From Hofstenia miamia (Eukaryota; Xenacoelomorpha; Acoela), in NCBI GenBank assembly GCA_004352715.1, contig SCFE01000104.1, positions 1,608,122 through 1,672,121 on the forward strand: a DNA stretch of 64,000 nucleotides, in the 5' to 3' direction. Positions 1 to 12,200 of the stretch are shown one piece after another. The notes below the pieces were generated by a model. That model was given only the letters and a program-made list of their open reading frames with translations. It had not been told where the DNA came from and ran no database searches. The position numbers were made by a program, and so were the translations under genes. How positions within the stretch are numbered: position 1 is the first letter of the stretch; each line of letters opens with the position of its first letter.

Positions 1-972
1 TATATATATATTAAATTTCCAAGTTTACATTTTTATTATAATGAATACAACTTCTTTTAATATTATTATTTAGGTCTATAAGATATTGACAATATGTAAG
101 AATATTCAATTAAAAGCAGAATAAATCAATTTATAGCAAAGCAATTGTTGTAAATGAATGAATTTAATAATTATTCTGACTGCAATACTGTAGCATGTTA
201 AAAATTATTTTCAAATACTTAAATTTTCATAGCAAAGTACTCGCTGTAAATTTGTCAACCTTTTTTGAAATTTCAAAAGCGCTGCATGCCCTTTTCCTAT
301 TCCTATGCACAAACTTTAACAGGTGTCATCGATCACATTTATCATGTTTAATTCAAAAATCCTATCCAGATATTGTTGTTCTAGAGCGCAGCAAAACAGT
401 TTTAAATTATTAAATTATTAATTCGGTTTAGGCGAAAGATTATTATCAATAGCTCAAAATACTTGACAGTAAAATATTTGAAATTGATCAAGAGCAATAT
501 GCGCTAATTTAACGGACACGAGCATATTCCCTATGTGATGGGTAATATACGAATCAACAACGCAATTTTGAGCAATTGAAATTACTATTCGCTCAATTTT
601 GACATTATTTAACAATTTTTTTGTCTAATGGGATATCATAGAAAAGGCTTAATATGGTAAATCAATTCCTCTTATTTGCAGGAATTTAGAATGCCTGTAA
701 AAATGGAGGTTATCGACGAGTATTTCAATACATGTTAACATTATCGTAAAGGCATTTGACTTGAATTTTCTATAGTACATACGAACTTATTGTCCTATAA
801 GATTTTTATTATGTTAGGTATGAATGTGCCCTTCCGTAGTTCCATTTCTGGATCCGTCTTTGAATTAGTAAAAAATATTTAGTTATTCCATGGATGTCTA
901 TGTTCGTGCGCAAAATAGCAATTAGTTTACAAAGAGTGAAAGATTAAAGTATATATAAAATGAATAACTTAC
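1..972. other. intron or flank 3' of PAN gene A exon 2, no exon seen
   Basis: AT-rich sequence downstream, on the minus strand, of the last exon I can place for PAN gene copy A. The window opens in a (TA)n run. I looked on the minus strand for a continuation matching the tentative third exon of the paralogue (60964-61147) and found none, so the gene probably continues beyond the left edge. A 72-codon plus-strand open frame at 195-413 has no recognisable domain and no support. Confidence 0.5.
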
Positions 973-1154
973 AGTAGTCATATAAATATGCATTTCTTTT
1001 TTTGTAAAAAGGATGCCAAGCAAGCCAATCCTCATATTCTACTTCTTGTTTCATAACATAATTTTTCGAATATTCTCTCCATCTAGCGGGCTCAACTGGT
1101 ATTTCTTCCAAAACCGTCCATTCGCTCCATGTTCCACCAACAACATTTTTCTTA
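973..1154 (-). CDS. PAN-domain gene copy A, exon 2
   Basis: A 182-bp internal exon encoding about 60 residues. The acceptor AG is at 1156-1155 and the donor GT at 972-971. It joins exon 1 in phase 2 and ends in phase 1. The peptide carries a GTWSEW motif, like the start of a thrombospondin type 1 repeat, but lacks the cysteines that follow in that family, so I do not call a TSP1 domain. It then has VEPARWREY and several more tryptophans and tyrosines. The paralogous exon at 56399-56580 has the same length, same phase and roughly 68% identical residues by eye, with no stop in either copy. That conservation is the main evidence for coding. The gene must continue downstream, beyond the window edge or in an unrecognised exon. 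Function of this segment is unknown. Confidence 0.85.
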
Positions 1155-1567
1155 CTGTAGTTTCATCATATTTATAAATCGTCATACATATTTACTATTG
1201 CCATAAAAAGTTAATTTTATAAAGCCATTTCTGTTTTAAATAAATTTAATTTTTAAACAAAGTTTTTCGTACTTAAAAGGTAATACCAGGCATCCATCCG
1301 AAAAAAGAAAATAGGGTAATAAACTAACTATGAAATAAGTGTTATAATTAAATATAAGAGAAATATTGCTAAATCCAGTCAAGCCTTAGAAAAGGTTAAA
1401 GAAAATTTTGATGCTTAAAAATTCTTAAATTTCCAGAAATTGTACGAATATATTCTTCTAAGAAGGCTTCATGAAACTGGGTACCTTTTTTATTAGAATG
1501 AAAAATTAAGCTCAAATTGTGTTTTTCTTATATATATATATATATATATATATATAAGACATCTTAC
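1155..1567 (-). other. intron 1 of PAN gene A (413 bp)
   Basis: Bounded by a canonical donor (AG|GTAAG, with GT at 1567-1566) and an acceptor at 1156-1155. It contains a (TA)n tract at about 1529-1557, close to the donor. The corresponding intron of copy B is about 4 kb, enlarged by transposon insertions. Confidence 0.8.
1529..1557. repeat. (TA)n microsatellite
   Basis: About 14 uninterrupted TA units inside intron 1 of PAN gene A, just downstream of its donor site on the minus strand. Confidence 0.95.
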
Positions 1568-1959
1568 CTATTAATCTCACAGAACCCATCGTTACTGAAT
1601 GGATCAATGTTTACTTTTCCATTAACCGCACATAAAGGTTCCGTGCTGTTCAACATTCCAAAGTAATCATAAGAAGAATTAGTTCCTCTAAAAAAGCTGA
1701 ATTTATCTGTAAATCTGTCTTCTTTAAACAGTTTGCATCTGCTTTCCTTAACTGAATAACCAACTGATTTACAATACAATGTACTTAAACATTCTTTCAA
1801 ACAAATTGATTTTTTAAAATGATAGCTTTCCAGAATGAGCTTACTGTGATACATCAATGAAGATGGCACGTAGTCATCAAATACCATTTGTCTTGAACCA
1901 TGCCGCAAGATATTATGCACTACGTTGAATGCAACGCAGATAATCCATAAAAATTTCAT
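1568..1959 (-). CDS. PAN-domain gene copy A, exon 1 (signal peptide + PAN/apple domain)
   Basis: A 392-bp first coding exon encoding 130 residues plus two bases. The start ATG at 1959 opens MKFLWIICVAFNVV, a short basic then hydrophobic segment that reads as a signal peptide. Residues about 24-105 match a PAN/apple domain: a SICLKECLSTLYCKS helix region with paired cysteines, then VGYS and SRCKLF, the usual C-x3-C ... C ... C spacing. PAN domains bind proteins or carbohydrates outside the cell, so a secreted or surface role is inferred. The exon ends ...GFCEIN plus AG, followed by donor GTAAGA. Copy B at 52013-52404 has the same length and about 78% identity by eye (28 differences in 130), with all cysteines kept. 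Seven bases upstream of the ATG end in a T-rich stretch followed by AG, a possible splice acceptor. The ligand is unknown. Confidence 0.88.
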
Positions 1960-1961
1960 TT

Positions 1962-1972
1962 CTCTAAAAAAT
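1962..1972 (-). promoter_or_regulatory. 3' splice acceptor-like site just upstream of the PAN gene A start codon
   Basis: On the minus strand a run of T residues is followed by AG, then AGAA, then the ATG. The acceptor AG (1965-1964) lies exactly four bases before the start codon. Copy B has the same arrangement at 51996-52008. Either a 5'UTR intron or a spliced-leader trans-splice site would produce this; sequence alone cannot separate them. Confidence 0.55.
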
Positions 1973-2169
1973 ATTATTTAACCACATTATTTGACTTTGT
2001 TATTGAAAAAATTAAGTTTATAGAGATTATAAGTATACAGCCAGGTTAAAGATTGTTTAAAATCTTTTTAATTCTTACAGCACTTACAGTAGTTCTCATT
2101 GTTCCTTGGCAATCTTTAAGAATACGAAAACACTAACGATAACTGATATTAAGAATAAATATATTGCAA

Positions 2170-3010
2170 AGTAAGTTGATATGGGCAAAATTTTATTCAG
2201 TTTGGAGTGATTTCTCGTATCCGAACATGAATGATCACGTCAATAAGGTCATTGTATGTTGTGGAAAATGATGTACTATTTTCTCTTTCACTATTCTCAA
2301 AAAATTTTCGATTGGGACAAATCAGATTAATTGTCTGGTAAAGGCCTCAAAACAAAGATGCTATTAGCTCCCAATCATACATTATTTAGTCCTGATTGAT
2401 AGTATGGCGCCCCATCATACTTAAAAAAATTGCAGTCATTCATTTGAAGAAATTATAATATATTATTACCTAGAATACCATTGAACATAATTTTCAGTGC
2501 ACTGTGACAGTAGAATGGTCTATTGTGATGTAAAACGTAACCAGTGTGCAGCACACAGTTTGAAATTAAGTGCATTTATGGCTGATAGTGGTTTCATCTT
2601 TAAGCATTACCGAATGCCATTGCTCCCAAATCCCAAATTCAATATTTTTTTTAAACAAAATCCTGTCTTGAACATTTTTATCTGACATACATGGTTTATT
2701 GGCTAGCCTCCTTCATCAAGAAACTAATGAATAATGTAGGCAACAAGAAATTTTCTAATATCCAAAGCAATAACAGCTTTTATGGCGCAAATTTTTATTC
2801 CCCAACAAATGGATTAATCTGGTATGATCTCAAATTGGCTTGGTCTTTCAAATTTGTTGTAAACAGGTAAAGGACCGCTGGTTTAATGAAGATGAAGACT
2901 GTTTGCCACTGCTGCGTGGTTGATGTTGAATTGAAGGGCGATTGTGTGATTTGAAATATCTGTGTCATGCAGTGTCACAGTTTGCACAGTCAATCTGGAT
3001 AAAAGTGCTT
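2170..3010 (-). pseudogene. degenerate Tc1-like transposase
   Basis: Read on the minus strand through stops and frameshifts, this stretch follows the order of a Tc1-family transposase. A helix-turn-helix-like segment reads ALQFNINHAAVANSL near 2900, then FG.WEQWHSVMLKDETTIS (the W..V.FSDE block) near 2600, then a YDGAPYYQSG-like segment (the HDGAPCH block) near 2420, then a damaged WPGNSPDLNPIEN block near 2330. Tc1 transposases cut and paste DNA at TA sites with a DDE catalytic core. This copy is inactive: many stop codons and altered catalytic blocks. Terminal inverted repeats were not located. It lies upstream of PAN gene A. Confidence 0.65.
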
Positions 3011-6000
3011 AGCAAGTCATCTCTAGATATCTCTAGATATTTTAATCATTCTGTGTTTGATATATACAACATATACAACAGGAATTCCCACTAATGCTAT
3101 ATTTTTATAAGCTGTCAGTAAATAAAGTAAATAAAGTTACAGTCTTATACAATAAATTATATGCACTTAAACTAGTATTTTAGGCTTTTTTTTACGTAAC
3201 CATTAAATTATGACCACGATTGTAGATGTTGTATATAATCCGTCCAAGTTTATCAAAATATTTTCTTTGTTTTAGTTTTATTTTTATATAAATCATTCTG
3301 GAAAAATTTTGAATGGCCTATATTTATATGTTTAAACTTGGTGGGTTTTATACCTTTTAGTTGACTATGTTATGACACTTATTATATGGAGGGTTCATTT
3401 CTAATTACAATGTTCAAAGCTAGAAAATCAAACCCCCTTTAATGTACACCAAATGAAACCACAATCTTGAGATGAAAAGAATAGCAAGCATGTATTTATG
3501 AGATATATTTGCGATTAATTATGAATATTATACATTATCTTCAGTCGTCACAATAGAAAAAGTTTTTATGGGGTGTTTTAGTGGCATCTATCATTTATAG
3601 CTAAATAAATGTTTTTAAACTGTCAATGTTATGTGATGCACTAACAAATACATTGTTTTCCCGAAGAGGTTCGAAGAAATTAAAATATTTATACATAATA
3701 CAGGGTGCCCAGTGAAAAAGATGGATATTCTAATAATGTTTTTAATATGAAATTCCAATAATGAAATTTCCAAACTAAGAATTTCTAATTGCTATGTTTT
3801 GAATGGTTGTAAGAATTGCTAAGATTAAGATACTAAACATTATTTCTAAAGTGATATATTTCATAACTCTTGATTTATGCTTTTGATTGGATTGGCCTTG
3901 CGAATAGAAAACGTCAGTTATTTGGATAGAGGAATTCCCTTTTTTAATCAAATCAGAGTAAAGTAAGCAAAAGGACGAAAAATATTGATTGTAATGCTAT
4001 GATAAACTTTAAATTCATTTGTTATTTCAAGCTATAAATCAATTGAATGTTTATTTTGAATTTTCATGTTTGATAAATTCATAAAAACTAATCTCAAATC
4101 AGTCAGTATAAAATTTCTTAACTAGATAGGACATATTTGCGAAAAGTATTGTTTAACCTTTAATGATAACAAAGCTTTATCAAAGCCAATTTTTGAAACC
4201 AACGTTTTGAAACCAAATTCAAGTTATCATTTTTTCAAACAAATCCTCAAACTCTGTAAAAAATTTATAATTTTCAAAGTATAGAACTACGTTGCCAGTT
4301 CAAAGTAATCAGGAAAGAGCAAAACATTATCAGCAAAGTATTAGCAAGAATAGAAATGAAGAGAATTACGAAGATTATTAGCATTCTGCATGCAGTTGCC
4401 GAAGGGTACCTGAAGAATGTGGGTACCGACATGAAGACTAAAATAGGTAGGAATTTAATAAATATTCCAATATAGGATTGCTGTAGGGCTGACAAGTGGA
4501 GGTCATTGGAAACTACAGCAGGTTCTGGGAAATTAAGAATGCATCAGACAAAACATAGTTGGCAAATTGCTATGTGATAGAGATAGGATTACCCCTAGAT
4601 CACATACAAATGTAGAGATCATGCAGTGATGGAGAATTGTAAAAAAAGTAAGACGAACTTAGATATAGACACAATAGACTATATGATAGTTGTAAGATAG
4701 AATATCAAACAGGTGGGTGTAAAAAGTAAACCCATTAGCTTGGGTTTATACAGAACCAGTGGGGAAAGTGGCAGATTGAGTTAAATGAGCACACTTTGAG
4801 GCTTAGACATGGGATATTTCAAGAAGCCATTCCAAAAAATTGACTTTGATTTCTATCCAAAAAACCCTTAGATTCTCATTGAAAAACAATTCGATCGCCT
4901 CCAGTAGAGGCCCTTCAACTAGATTTTTGGGTTTATGGAAGAGCGCTACTAATGCCAACAGGACGACCACAATGGTAGATTGCTGCTCGAACTTGAAAAG
5001 AAAGAAAATGACACTGCTAACAACAAAAAAATCATCTAAAACAGATTTTTCTGTTCATGATTATTAGAAAATTTTGGTCAATACAATTCCAGTGATGTTT
5101 CCAAAATTTTTGGAATTGGGTTTCTTCATTGTGCTTCATGTAAAACATTCATTAAATTTCAAAACTGTTTTTCATACATTTAGGCAAAGTATTTTAAAGA
5201 ATATATTTCACAGACATGACGTGTAGACAAAAAAACCCAGTGAACATTTTCAAGATTTGCACACAGAACGAATGGCATAGGGCCCACGTAGAGTGCATGT
5301 GAGATTGAGTTTGGGCACCACACCACACCCATTGAAATGAGACAAAAATCCACCACATTTATTAATAATTGCGGCTAAGATCGTGAAAATCAGTGTGTTA
5401 ATGCAATAAAAAATTTATCATGAATATGGTTGATCTATTCAATGCGATGATGGACATTATAGCGCCAAGTTAAGTAAAAAAGTGCTATCTTTTGCAAAGC
5501 CTAAAAAGTTTTAGCAACTATTTCAGTAAATTACAAATTTTTAAAATGGAAATTGAACAATTAAGAAATCTTCTCATGTTTTGTAAGTACATTAAATTTA
5601 ACCTGATCTGTTGAAGAACAAACCAAAAATTGCATTCACCCTCAGAAAAGAAGCATTACTGGCCAGATGTAGATGTATGCTTAATCAATCATTAATTAAT
5701 CACAGAAACAGTTGCTTAGTTGTATATTTTTGACAGAAAACATCATAAATTTATTTATATTTATTGATTAATTTCATTAAGATTTTACAAAAGCTTGTAG
5801 TAAGTGTACAAAACATCTTAACATAATTCACGTCATATTTCAAATTTGCCGAATAAAATTATGAAAACTCAATAAATATTCTGAAAATAAATTTGAGAAA
5901 AATCTTAGAAATTTTGCTTTTCTTTACCATATGAATGAAGAAATTATTATTTAAAGCAAACACACTTCTACAAGCAACAAAAAATTTTCTAAAACATCAC

Positions 6001-6340
6001 TAACCGTCTATCCAAATATATCTATCACCGAGATGCAGTAATAAGAAAAATCACACCTTTGCATAGAGTATGCATATTATGAAAATGTCTATTTTTAATG
6101 AGCGCTTAAGATTAAAGGCTCCTCTTTCACTATCATCAAGGAGAAACGCTGTTCATAAGTTAATAATTAAATTATAGTATTTCTTTTGCTTAATTTAAAA
6201 AAATGGTTACTAAAAGGCATTCGAGATATTACCAAAATACATGTAGATCACCCTTAACTCTCAAACAATTGTGTTTGGTATAAAAACTGATTCTATCAAT
6301 TTGCGTTGATATTCAAAATTATTCTACGACATTACAGCAG
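3011..6340. other. intergenic, no supported gene
   Basis: AT-rich sequence with only short unsupported open frames (62-75 codons). A segment beginning near 3701 (CAGGGTGCCCAGTGAAAA) resembles the end of a transposon, but I found no partner end. A moderately GC-richer patch at 4300-4720 and 4860-5040 has no recognisable product on either strand. Confidence 0.5.
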
Positions 6341-6356
6341 TACCTTTACACTATAT

Positions 6357-6739
6357 TTACAACATTTGTCTCTTAGAATCATGCGTTTTATCTAGCTCGT
6401 TGTGATTAACAAAATTCAGACCAACACGCCCATTTGCAGTTATAGCACCCCAAATCATCACGGAAGGTGCTGAGCGGACAGTTTGTTGGGTGTAACGTGT
6501 GTTGAATCTTTGGTTTTTTGGTCGTCGAACGTGTGGCCGGTATGATGTAAACTGGCAAATCTTGGATTCGTAACTAAACATTACTTGATGCCACATCTGA
6601 GGGGTGTTGATTGGCTAAATGAATCTGTTGTAAATTCTAAGAAAAAATTGGGAATTCCAGGAATTTTACGAAATTTCCAGGAAATAGCATAAAACACACT
6701 TTAGACAGGTTACTGTTCCTAAACCTTTGGCCAGTACTG
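6357..6739 (-). mobile_element. internally deleted Tc1-like copy, same family as 16723-17994
   Basis: 6409-6598 matches the central transposase segment of the element at 16723-17994 (about 17200-17361). At 6598 the match jumps directly to the element's end sequence (about 17860-17994), so roughly 500 bp of the 5' transposase half is missing. The right terminus ends ...GGCCAGTACTG followed by TA and a (TA)n run. The opposite terminus is not visible. The catalytic block reads MFSYESK where the other copy has MFSDESK, so the first catalytic aspartate is lost. Non-functional. Confidence 0.8.
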
Positions 6740-6753
6740 TATATATATATATA

Positions 6754-6869
6754 NNNNNNNNNNNNNNNNNNNNNNNNNNNNNNNNNNNNNNNNNNNNNNN
6801 NNNNNNNNNNNNNNNNNNNNNNNNNNNNNNNNNNNNNNNNNNNNNNNNNNNNNNNNNNNNNNNNNNNNN
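6754..6869. other. assembly gap (116 N)
   Basis: Run of N flanked on both sides by (TA)n, with a Tc1-like terminus on the left. Open frames of repeated Ile-Tyr crossing the gap are artefacts. Confidence 1.
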
Positions 6870-6905
<36 letters not shown>

Positions 6906-7734
6906 GATGTTTTAATGAAGACTGTTTTACTGAATCTTTAACTTTACAGAATAAATATAGAGTCAACTATGTTCCGCAATGTTCAGACTATATATAATTT
7001 TCAGATGCCTTCCAGCATATATTTGTAATATGTGTGTCTCATTTTAGATCGTTGGATGTGGTAAGCCCGTAGATACGTATAATCTCTTTACAACTTGAAG
7101 GTAGTGTGATTATTTTTACAGTAGTCGGTGCTTTTTACTACTACTAAGTAAAATACTGCAATTCTCAATGGGACGATTAAAAAATGCTCATAGTCGAACA
7201 ATTAAAGAAATTGGCCAAGCAAAAATACAAATGAAAATTATGGAAATAAATTGTTTAACATAATGTTCAGAAATTAATCTTAGCCGGGATTTATACAATT
7301 TGCTACCATCAACAGTTCTGAGGATGTAACTGAAAAGACTAAAATCGATAGTGAATAGAGATAAATTTGATAATATGAATTCTGATATTCCCAAAAATTC
7401 ATAATAAACAATATTTGTACATTTTAGAATAAAAATTTTGACGGACACATCAAAATGCATGTTATACATGAAGATGTATTTTGAGAAAAATAAATTAAAA
7501 TATTTGATGGAAAACGCAGGACACAAAAAAACTAGAAAAAATATAGAAATTGCGAAGCAATATATATATATATATATATTATGGGGAATTTAAACGATTG
7601 GAGAAAATTTTGTTGTGGATTAAATTATCTACAAATTGTTATAGTATTACCTTAAGGATTTAATATCAAGGATAAAGATGATATATTATCATTATCAGAG
7701 GAGGAAATAATGGAATTAACGCATTGACAAACTC
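6870..7734. other. intergenic with two (TA)n tracts
   Basis: Begins with a (TA)n tract to about 6901; a second TA run lies at about 7560-7580. A 112-codon minus-strand open frame at 7188-7526 is hydrophobic and AT-driven, with no domain, and was not accepted as a gene. Confidence 0.5.
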
Positions 7735-9001
7735 AAAATACGCTAAAAACTACAAATTCATTGCAAATGATCTGCATATGCATCATCAAAATAATTTGCA
7801 AGAAAAGATAGATGTATTGACACCTAAGTAATGGCGAATTTGCGAACGGTGTAGAGAGAGGTCATTCAACTTTAAGAAAAGAAAAAGTGTTAAGATACGT
7901 GACAAACATGGCAAATCTGCTAGTGCTAGTGTGGAAGGTGCTGAAATTGGAAATAAAAATTTAAAGAAAATCCTAAAGGATTATCAGTTGAAGGATATAA
8001 AAAACTTTGATGATACTGGACTTTTCTATAGACTGGAACCTAACAAGACATTGGCATCAAGACTGTGAAAGGAGTGAAGAAATCTAAAGATCGGATATCT
8101 GTTGGATTGTGTGCTAATGCAGATTGAAATGACTAATTAGCACCTGCTGGGATATACAAGGCTAAGAAACCTCGATAAATTAATGGATTTATTTTTAGTT
8201 CATTTGTGGATTTCTGTTGGAATAAGAAGGCGTGGATGACATCATCTATCTTATGTGACTTTATTGAAAAGCTTGAGAGGAAAATGCGATTTCAGAATAG
8301 AAAGATATCCTGTTGCTAGACAATGCTCCTAGCCATATCACCCATGATCTGGAATTACGATTTGTGAGGATAGAGTTTCTCCCACGAAACACGTCAGACA
8401 TCCAACCAATGGACGCGAGGGCAATTCGCAATTTCAAGGTGAACTACAAACGCAGCCCGCTGAGATACCAACTTCGGAATTTTGATGAAAGTGGATCTAC
8501 TGACAAGGTCAACATGAAGCAGGCCATCACTTTATCCATGACGCATGGAAAGATGTCAAACCAAGCACCATCGAGAACTGCTGGAAGCTTACAAGCATAC
8601 TTCCGGGTGTAGATGTTGATGCTGCTGTCCTCTCACCAGACACATTCCAGACAGAAGAGGAACTCGGTGAACACAGGACTTCCTTAGATATCCCTGACCC
8701 TGTGACTACGGAGGAGTACAATAATTCGACAGAATACATTAAACCGACAGAGGAACTGCTTACAGATGACACAATTTCGAGTTTGGTTGACTGAAAGTTT
8801 ACAGAAAGTGATTCTGAGGATGAAACGGAGCCTGAGCAAGGAATGACTGTAACGACTGCTCTGGATAGTATGAACACTGAATTATTGTTTATGGAGCAGC
8901 AAGATTTTAGAGCAAATGACATTGATGTGATGCACGGACTTATTCAGAAAGTAAGTGCTAAATCATCAAAGAGACAAATGGATTTACTCTCGTTTTTTTA
9001 A
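7735..9001 (+). pseudogene. Tigger/pogo-like transposase
   Basis: Reading across several frames gives the ordered hallmarks of a Tigger transposase. There is a damaged CENP-B-type DNA-binding tail (KIRDKHGKSASASVEGAE), then DIKNFDDTGLFYRLEPNKTL, which carries the first catalytic Asp. Next come KKSKDRISVGLCANAD, a KAWMTSSI-like block, and LLDNAPSHITHDLEL with the second Asp. Then EFLPRNTSDIQPMDARAIR follows with the third Asp, and an acidic tail ends ...LLSFF with a stop at 8999-9001. The three catalytic aspartates are all still present, but the frame is broken by several stops and indels, including a stop at about 8793. The enzyme would cut and paste the element; this copy cannot be translated whole. 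The 5' third is missing or too decayed to read. Confidence 0.85.
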
Positions 9002-9295
9002 GTGTTCATAAATGACAATTAGAATATTCATCTGACTTGATTGCTTTATTTCATAATATTCTGAAAAATAAATGGATAGAACGGGAGTTATTTGTGTCTT
9101 TCTTTCTTACAATTCTGTCATAGATTAGTCAAATATACTACTCTAACGGTAATGCCCCCGTCACAATCCAATCATTGCCTACATAAATTTCCGAAGTATT
9201 CTTGCTCTCATAGTCAGATTTACCAAACGGACAACCTTGTAATCCGACATTAAATCGACTTTCACCAGCATTGTCGGATTCGTGAGGTTTGACTG
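7735..9295 (+). mobile_element. pogo/Tigger-like DNA transposon (degenerate)
   Basis: The right end at about 9235-9295 contains repeated GTCGGATT/AATCCGAC words and finishes GAGGTTTGACTG followed by TA, which fits a pogo/Tigger terminal repeat reading inward as CAGTCAAACCTC. The left terminal repeat was not found, so the 5' boundary is set by where transposase homology starts. The transposase is annotated separately. TA target preference is typical of the superfamily. Confidence 0.75.
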
Positions 9296-12200
9296 TATAT
9301 TGAAATATATTATAAAACGAGTAAGCAATACCAAGTTAATTATATTTTTTCACATCAAGCGTTAGTCAAGGATCTTCATCAACAATATGATATGTATTAG
9401 ATTTGATTAGCTTAGAAAGAAATTCTTTTGTTCAAAAATGATATCACTCATTAAAACGTGTGAATTTACTGAGTTTCTAAAAATGAATATGAAAAATACA
9501 CAACTTGAAATTGCATATATAGAGAAAACAGAATGAATATTTGTGGTTTTGTACAGATTGATGATATGAAAATGATTTTCTTTTTCGCAATTAAGAAACT
9601 CAATTTGTCGATATGAATATGAGAATCGTTCAGAAGCTACACCCTCATCAACAGAGGCGTCATTCTCTTACGTCTACATAACCAAGTTCACTTCATTTAC
9701 AAATCCTTAATGAAAAAAATATGTAATAATTTTCAATTTATGGCATCCTTCAAAAGTAAAAAAGGTGGCATTCTCCTTTCTATGTAAAAAAGGAGCATTT
9801 TTTACTTCATACAATAACGTAAGAGATTCATTACTATATTCTAATAGATGATGATAAAATCGTAATTTATGCGATTCTGCAGAATTAAAGTTGTGACGTA
9901 ATTTATTTCTTCAAATTTTTTCATTTCATCAAACGATGATGCTGGTTCATTGGGACTATCAATTCCACCTAAAGAGAGGTATTTGTTTTCTATATATGTA
10001 TGTGTGTCAGGAAAAGCATTCTATTTTTCAGTTGCACTTTTGAACAGTAAAAGTATAACACTTTTCATTACCAAGTAAAAGCTTTTCACCACCAAATGAA
10101 TTTTTCATATATTTCAGCAAAAGCAGAAAGACAATGAAAGCTGAATAAGTTGCCCCCAAATAATATTAATTTTGCAAAGCAAGATTTTGGTGATTATCAC
10201 ATCTGTTAAACGTATTTCATTTTTAATATTTGAAGTGGTGATTAGCAATTCAGTATCTTTATGAACATTAACTTTTTGTGGAAAATGTTTTATTGTTATC
10301 TGAGTAGGCCAGGTCACATCATTTTTTAGGAGGCACAATGTTTCGGGTTTACTAAATTTAACGATATGGGGTTACCAAAGATTACCTGTTCAACAGATAT
10401 TAACATTTTTCTATCTATAATACATAATCTATAAATATACATGCAAAATCGTTAAACTATATGTGCAACAAAACTGGAAATTCCACACAACACACAACAG
10501 TAAAGCTGCCTAAAAATGTTCAAAATATCTTAAATGTATATAAATAAATATAATTTTTAGGAAAAGTTACAAAATGCATTAAAATAACCAAAATTAGTAT
10601 GCATCATACAAAGCATGACGATAAAACAACAAAAATGAGTTAACGTTAAATTATATTGGTTACATAATAGCATCAATGTCGTTAATGAGATCTAACATTC
10701 GTTACTAATTTCAATTTCAAATTTGTATGTGCATGCATACATTTTTAATATTTAATGACAGCGTAATTATTACAATTATATACGGAAAGTTTGTGATTCA
10801 TGAAAGTTTTATACGCTTAGTTTTTCAATATATAATCACCATGCATACATGTATATAACATTCAATTGTTTATTTGTAGTGAATTCTTGACCAGAAATCA
10901 GCAGTTTTAACCAAGCCACTTGTAGTACGCATCTAAACTGACATGTAATTTATTGTCACGTTATAATACATTTGACAAACCACCAGCAGGCTTCCGTGAA
11001 ATCACATGGTCCATGAAACCGCGACTAACATGGTAGTGGCAGTACCTGGAAAATAGAAGTCATGCTGTGGGGACAATGGACTATCGCACCAGAAAATTTG
11101 AACAAACAGAGTGGGAGTAAATCTAATGAGACAAATTGGATTAAAACCAGTAAAATTCTTATCAAGCAGAACCCTTACCACTAGCTCTATGTGTTATGGA
11201 AAATGTGCAAATTAATAGAAAAATATGGAAATAGTTTGGAAATGGAAGGCCATCGCATTTCATATGCATGTTGCAATGTTGAATATTGTCCTTTCACTTT
11301 GTGGAATGTAAATTCAAGAATTAAAAAGACATTGTTGCAAATAGTGGTTTTGGAAAATTTGGCAATTTTATGTTTCCCAATTCCATTAATTCCTACAAAA
11401 TTGTTTTGAAATTTCAGATAGCGGTAATTTAATCAGTTAAAACTCATGAAAACATCTTAACATTCATTAAGTGGTCAATCAAAGATCAACTGCCTGGCTT
11501 TATTGAGTGTCTTCCGACAAATGAACACTGATGTTCAAAGTTAATTAATAATTTTATCAAGGTTAATCGTACGCGGTTTGAGCTAGAAATTATATAGATG
11601 CAAACTAAACTGTCAATGATATAACGATTGCTAAATTTATTGTTAGACAATTATATTAGACAATTGATACAATATAAATTTTGTATTTGATAAATTTGCG
11701 TAAACATAATGCATATTCTCTCTACATTTATTTTAAATTTTACGTCGGCGTTTTATGAAATTTAAAAAATAATATTAAAAAACTCAATTCTTTGTTAAGC
11801 CAATACCTACAATCTCTCCTTATAATAAATTATTGTGTGAAAACAGTTTTAATATTAGTTCTCAAATGTTCCTAAGATAAAGAGGAATATTTCCTGTTGA
11901 ATTATCTAAATTCTCAATAATTTTTGAAAGTAATGCAAAAGAGGATTTGTCTACTAATTGAAACTGGCTTGTTAAGCGTTCAAGCAATTGCATTAAATTT
12001 CTAAGATGCTTCTTTTGGTTTTAAGCCTGAAACTCATATACGCTCTTTTACATAAGAATCCAATTTTTTATCTTGGTGGTAAATTGAGTCTGCTAAAATG
12101 AGTGCGAGAAATTACCCCTTGTTGCATTACAAACAAAAGCCAATTAGAAGAGTTGTTCAATTATGTTAGTGATAAACTATGAATACAAAAAAAGTCGAAA

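Noticed and set aside
973-1154. Calling a thrombospondin type 1 domain from the GTWSEW motif
   Set aside because: The CSxTCG and other cysteines that define the domain are absent.
2497-2685. 62-codon plus-strand open frame
   Set aside because: Lies antisense to the degenerate Tc1-like transposase at 2170-3010.
7188-7526. 112-codon hydrophobic minus-strand open frame
   Set aside because: Residues are dominated by AT-rich codons (Phe, Ile, Leu, Tyr, Ser); no domain or conserved relative.
8527-8922. 131-codon minus-strand open frame rich in Ser and Val
   Set aside because: It is the antisense of the acidic C-terminal tail of the Tigger-like transposase, whose plus-strand reading matches the family.
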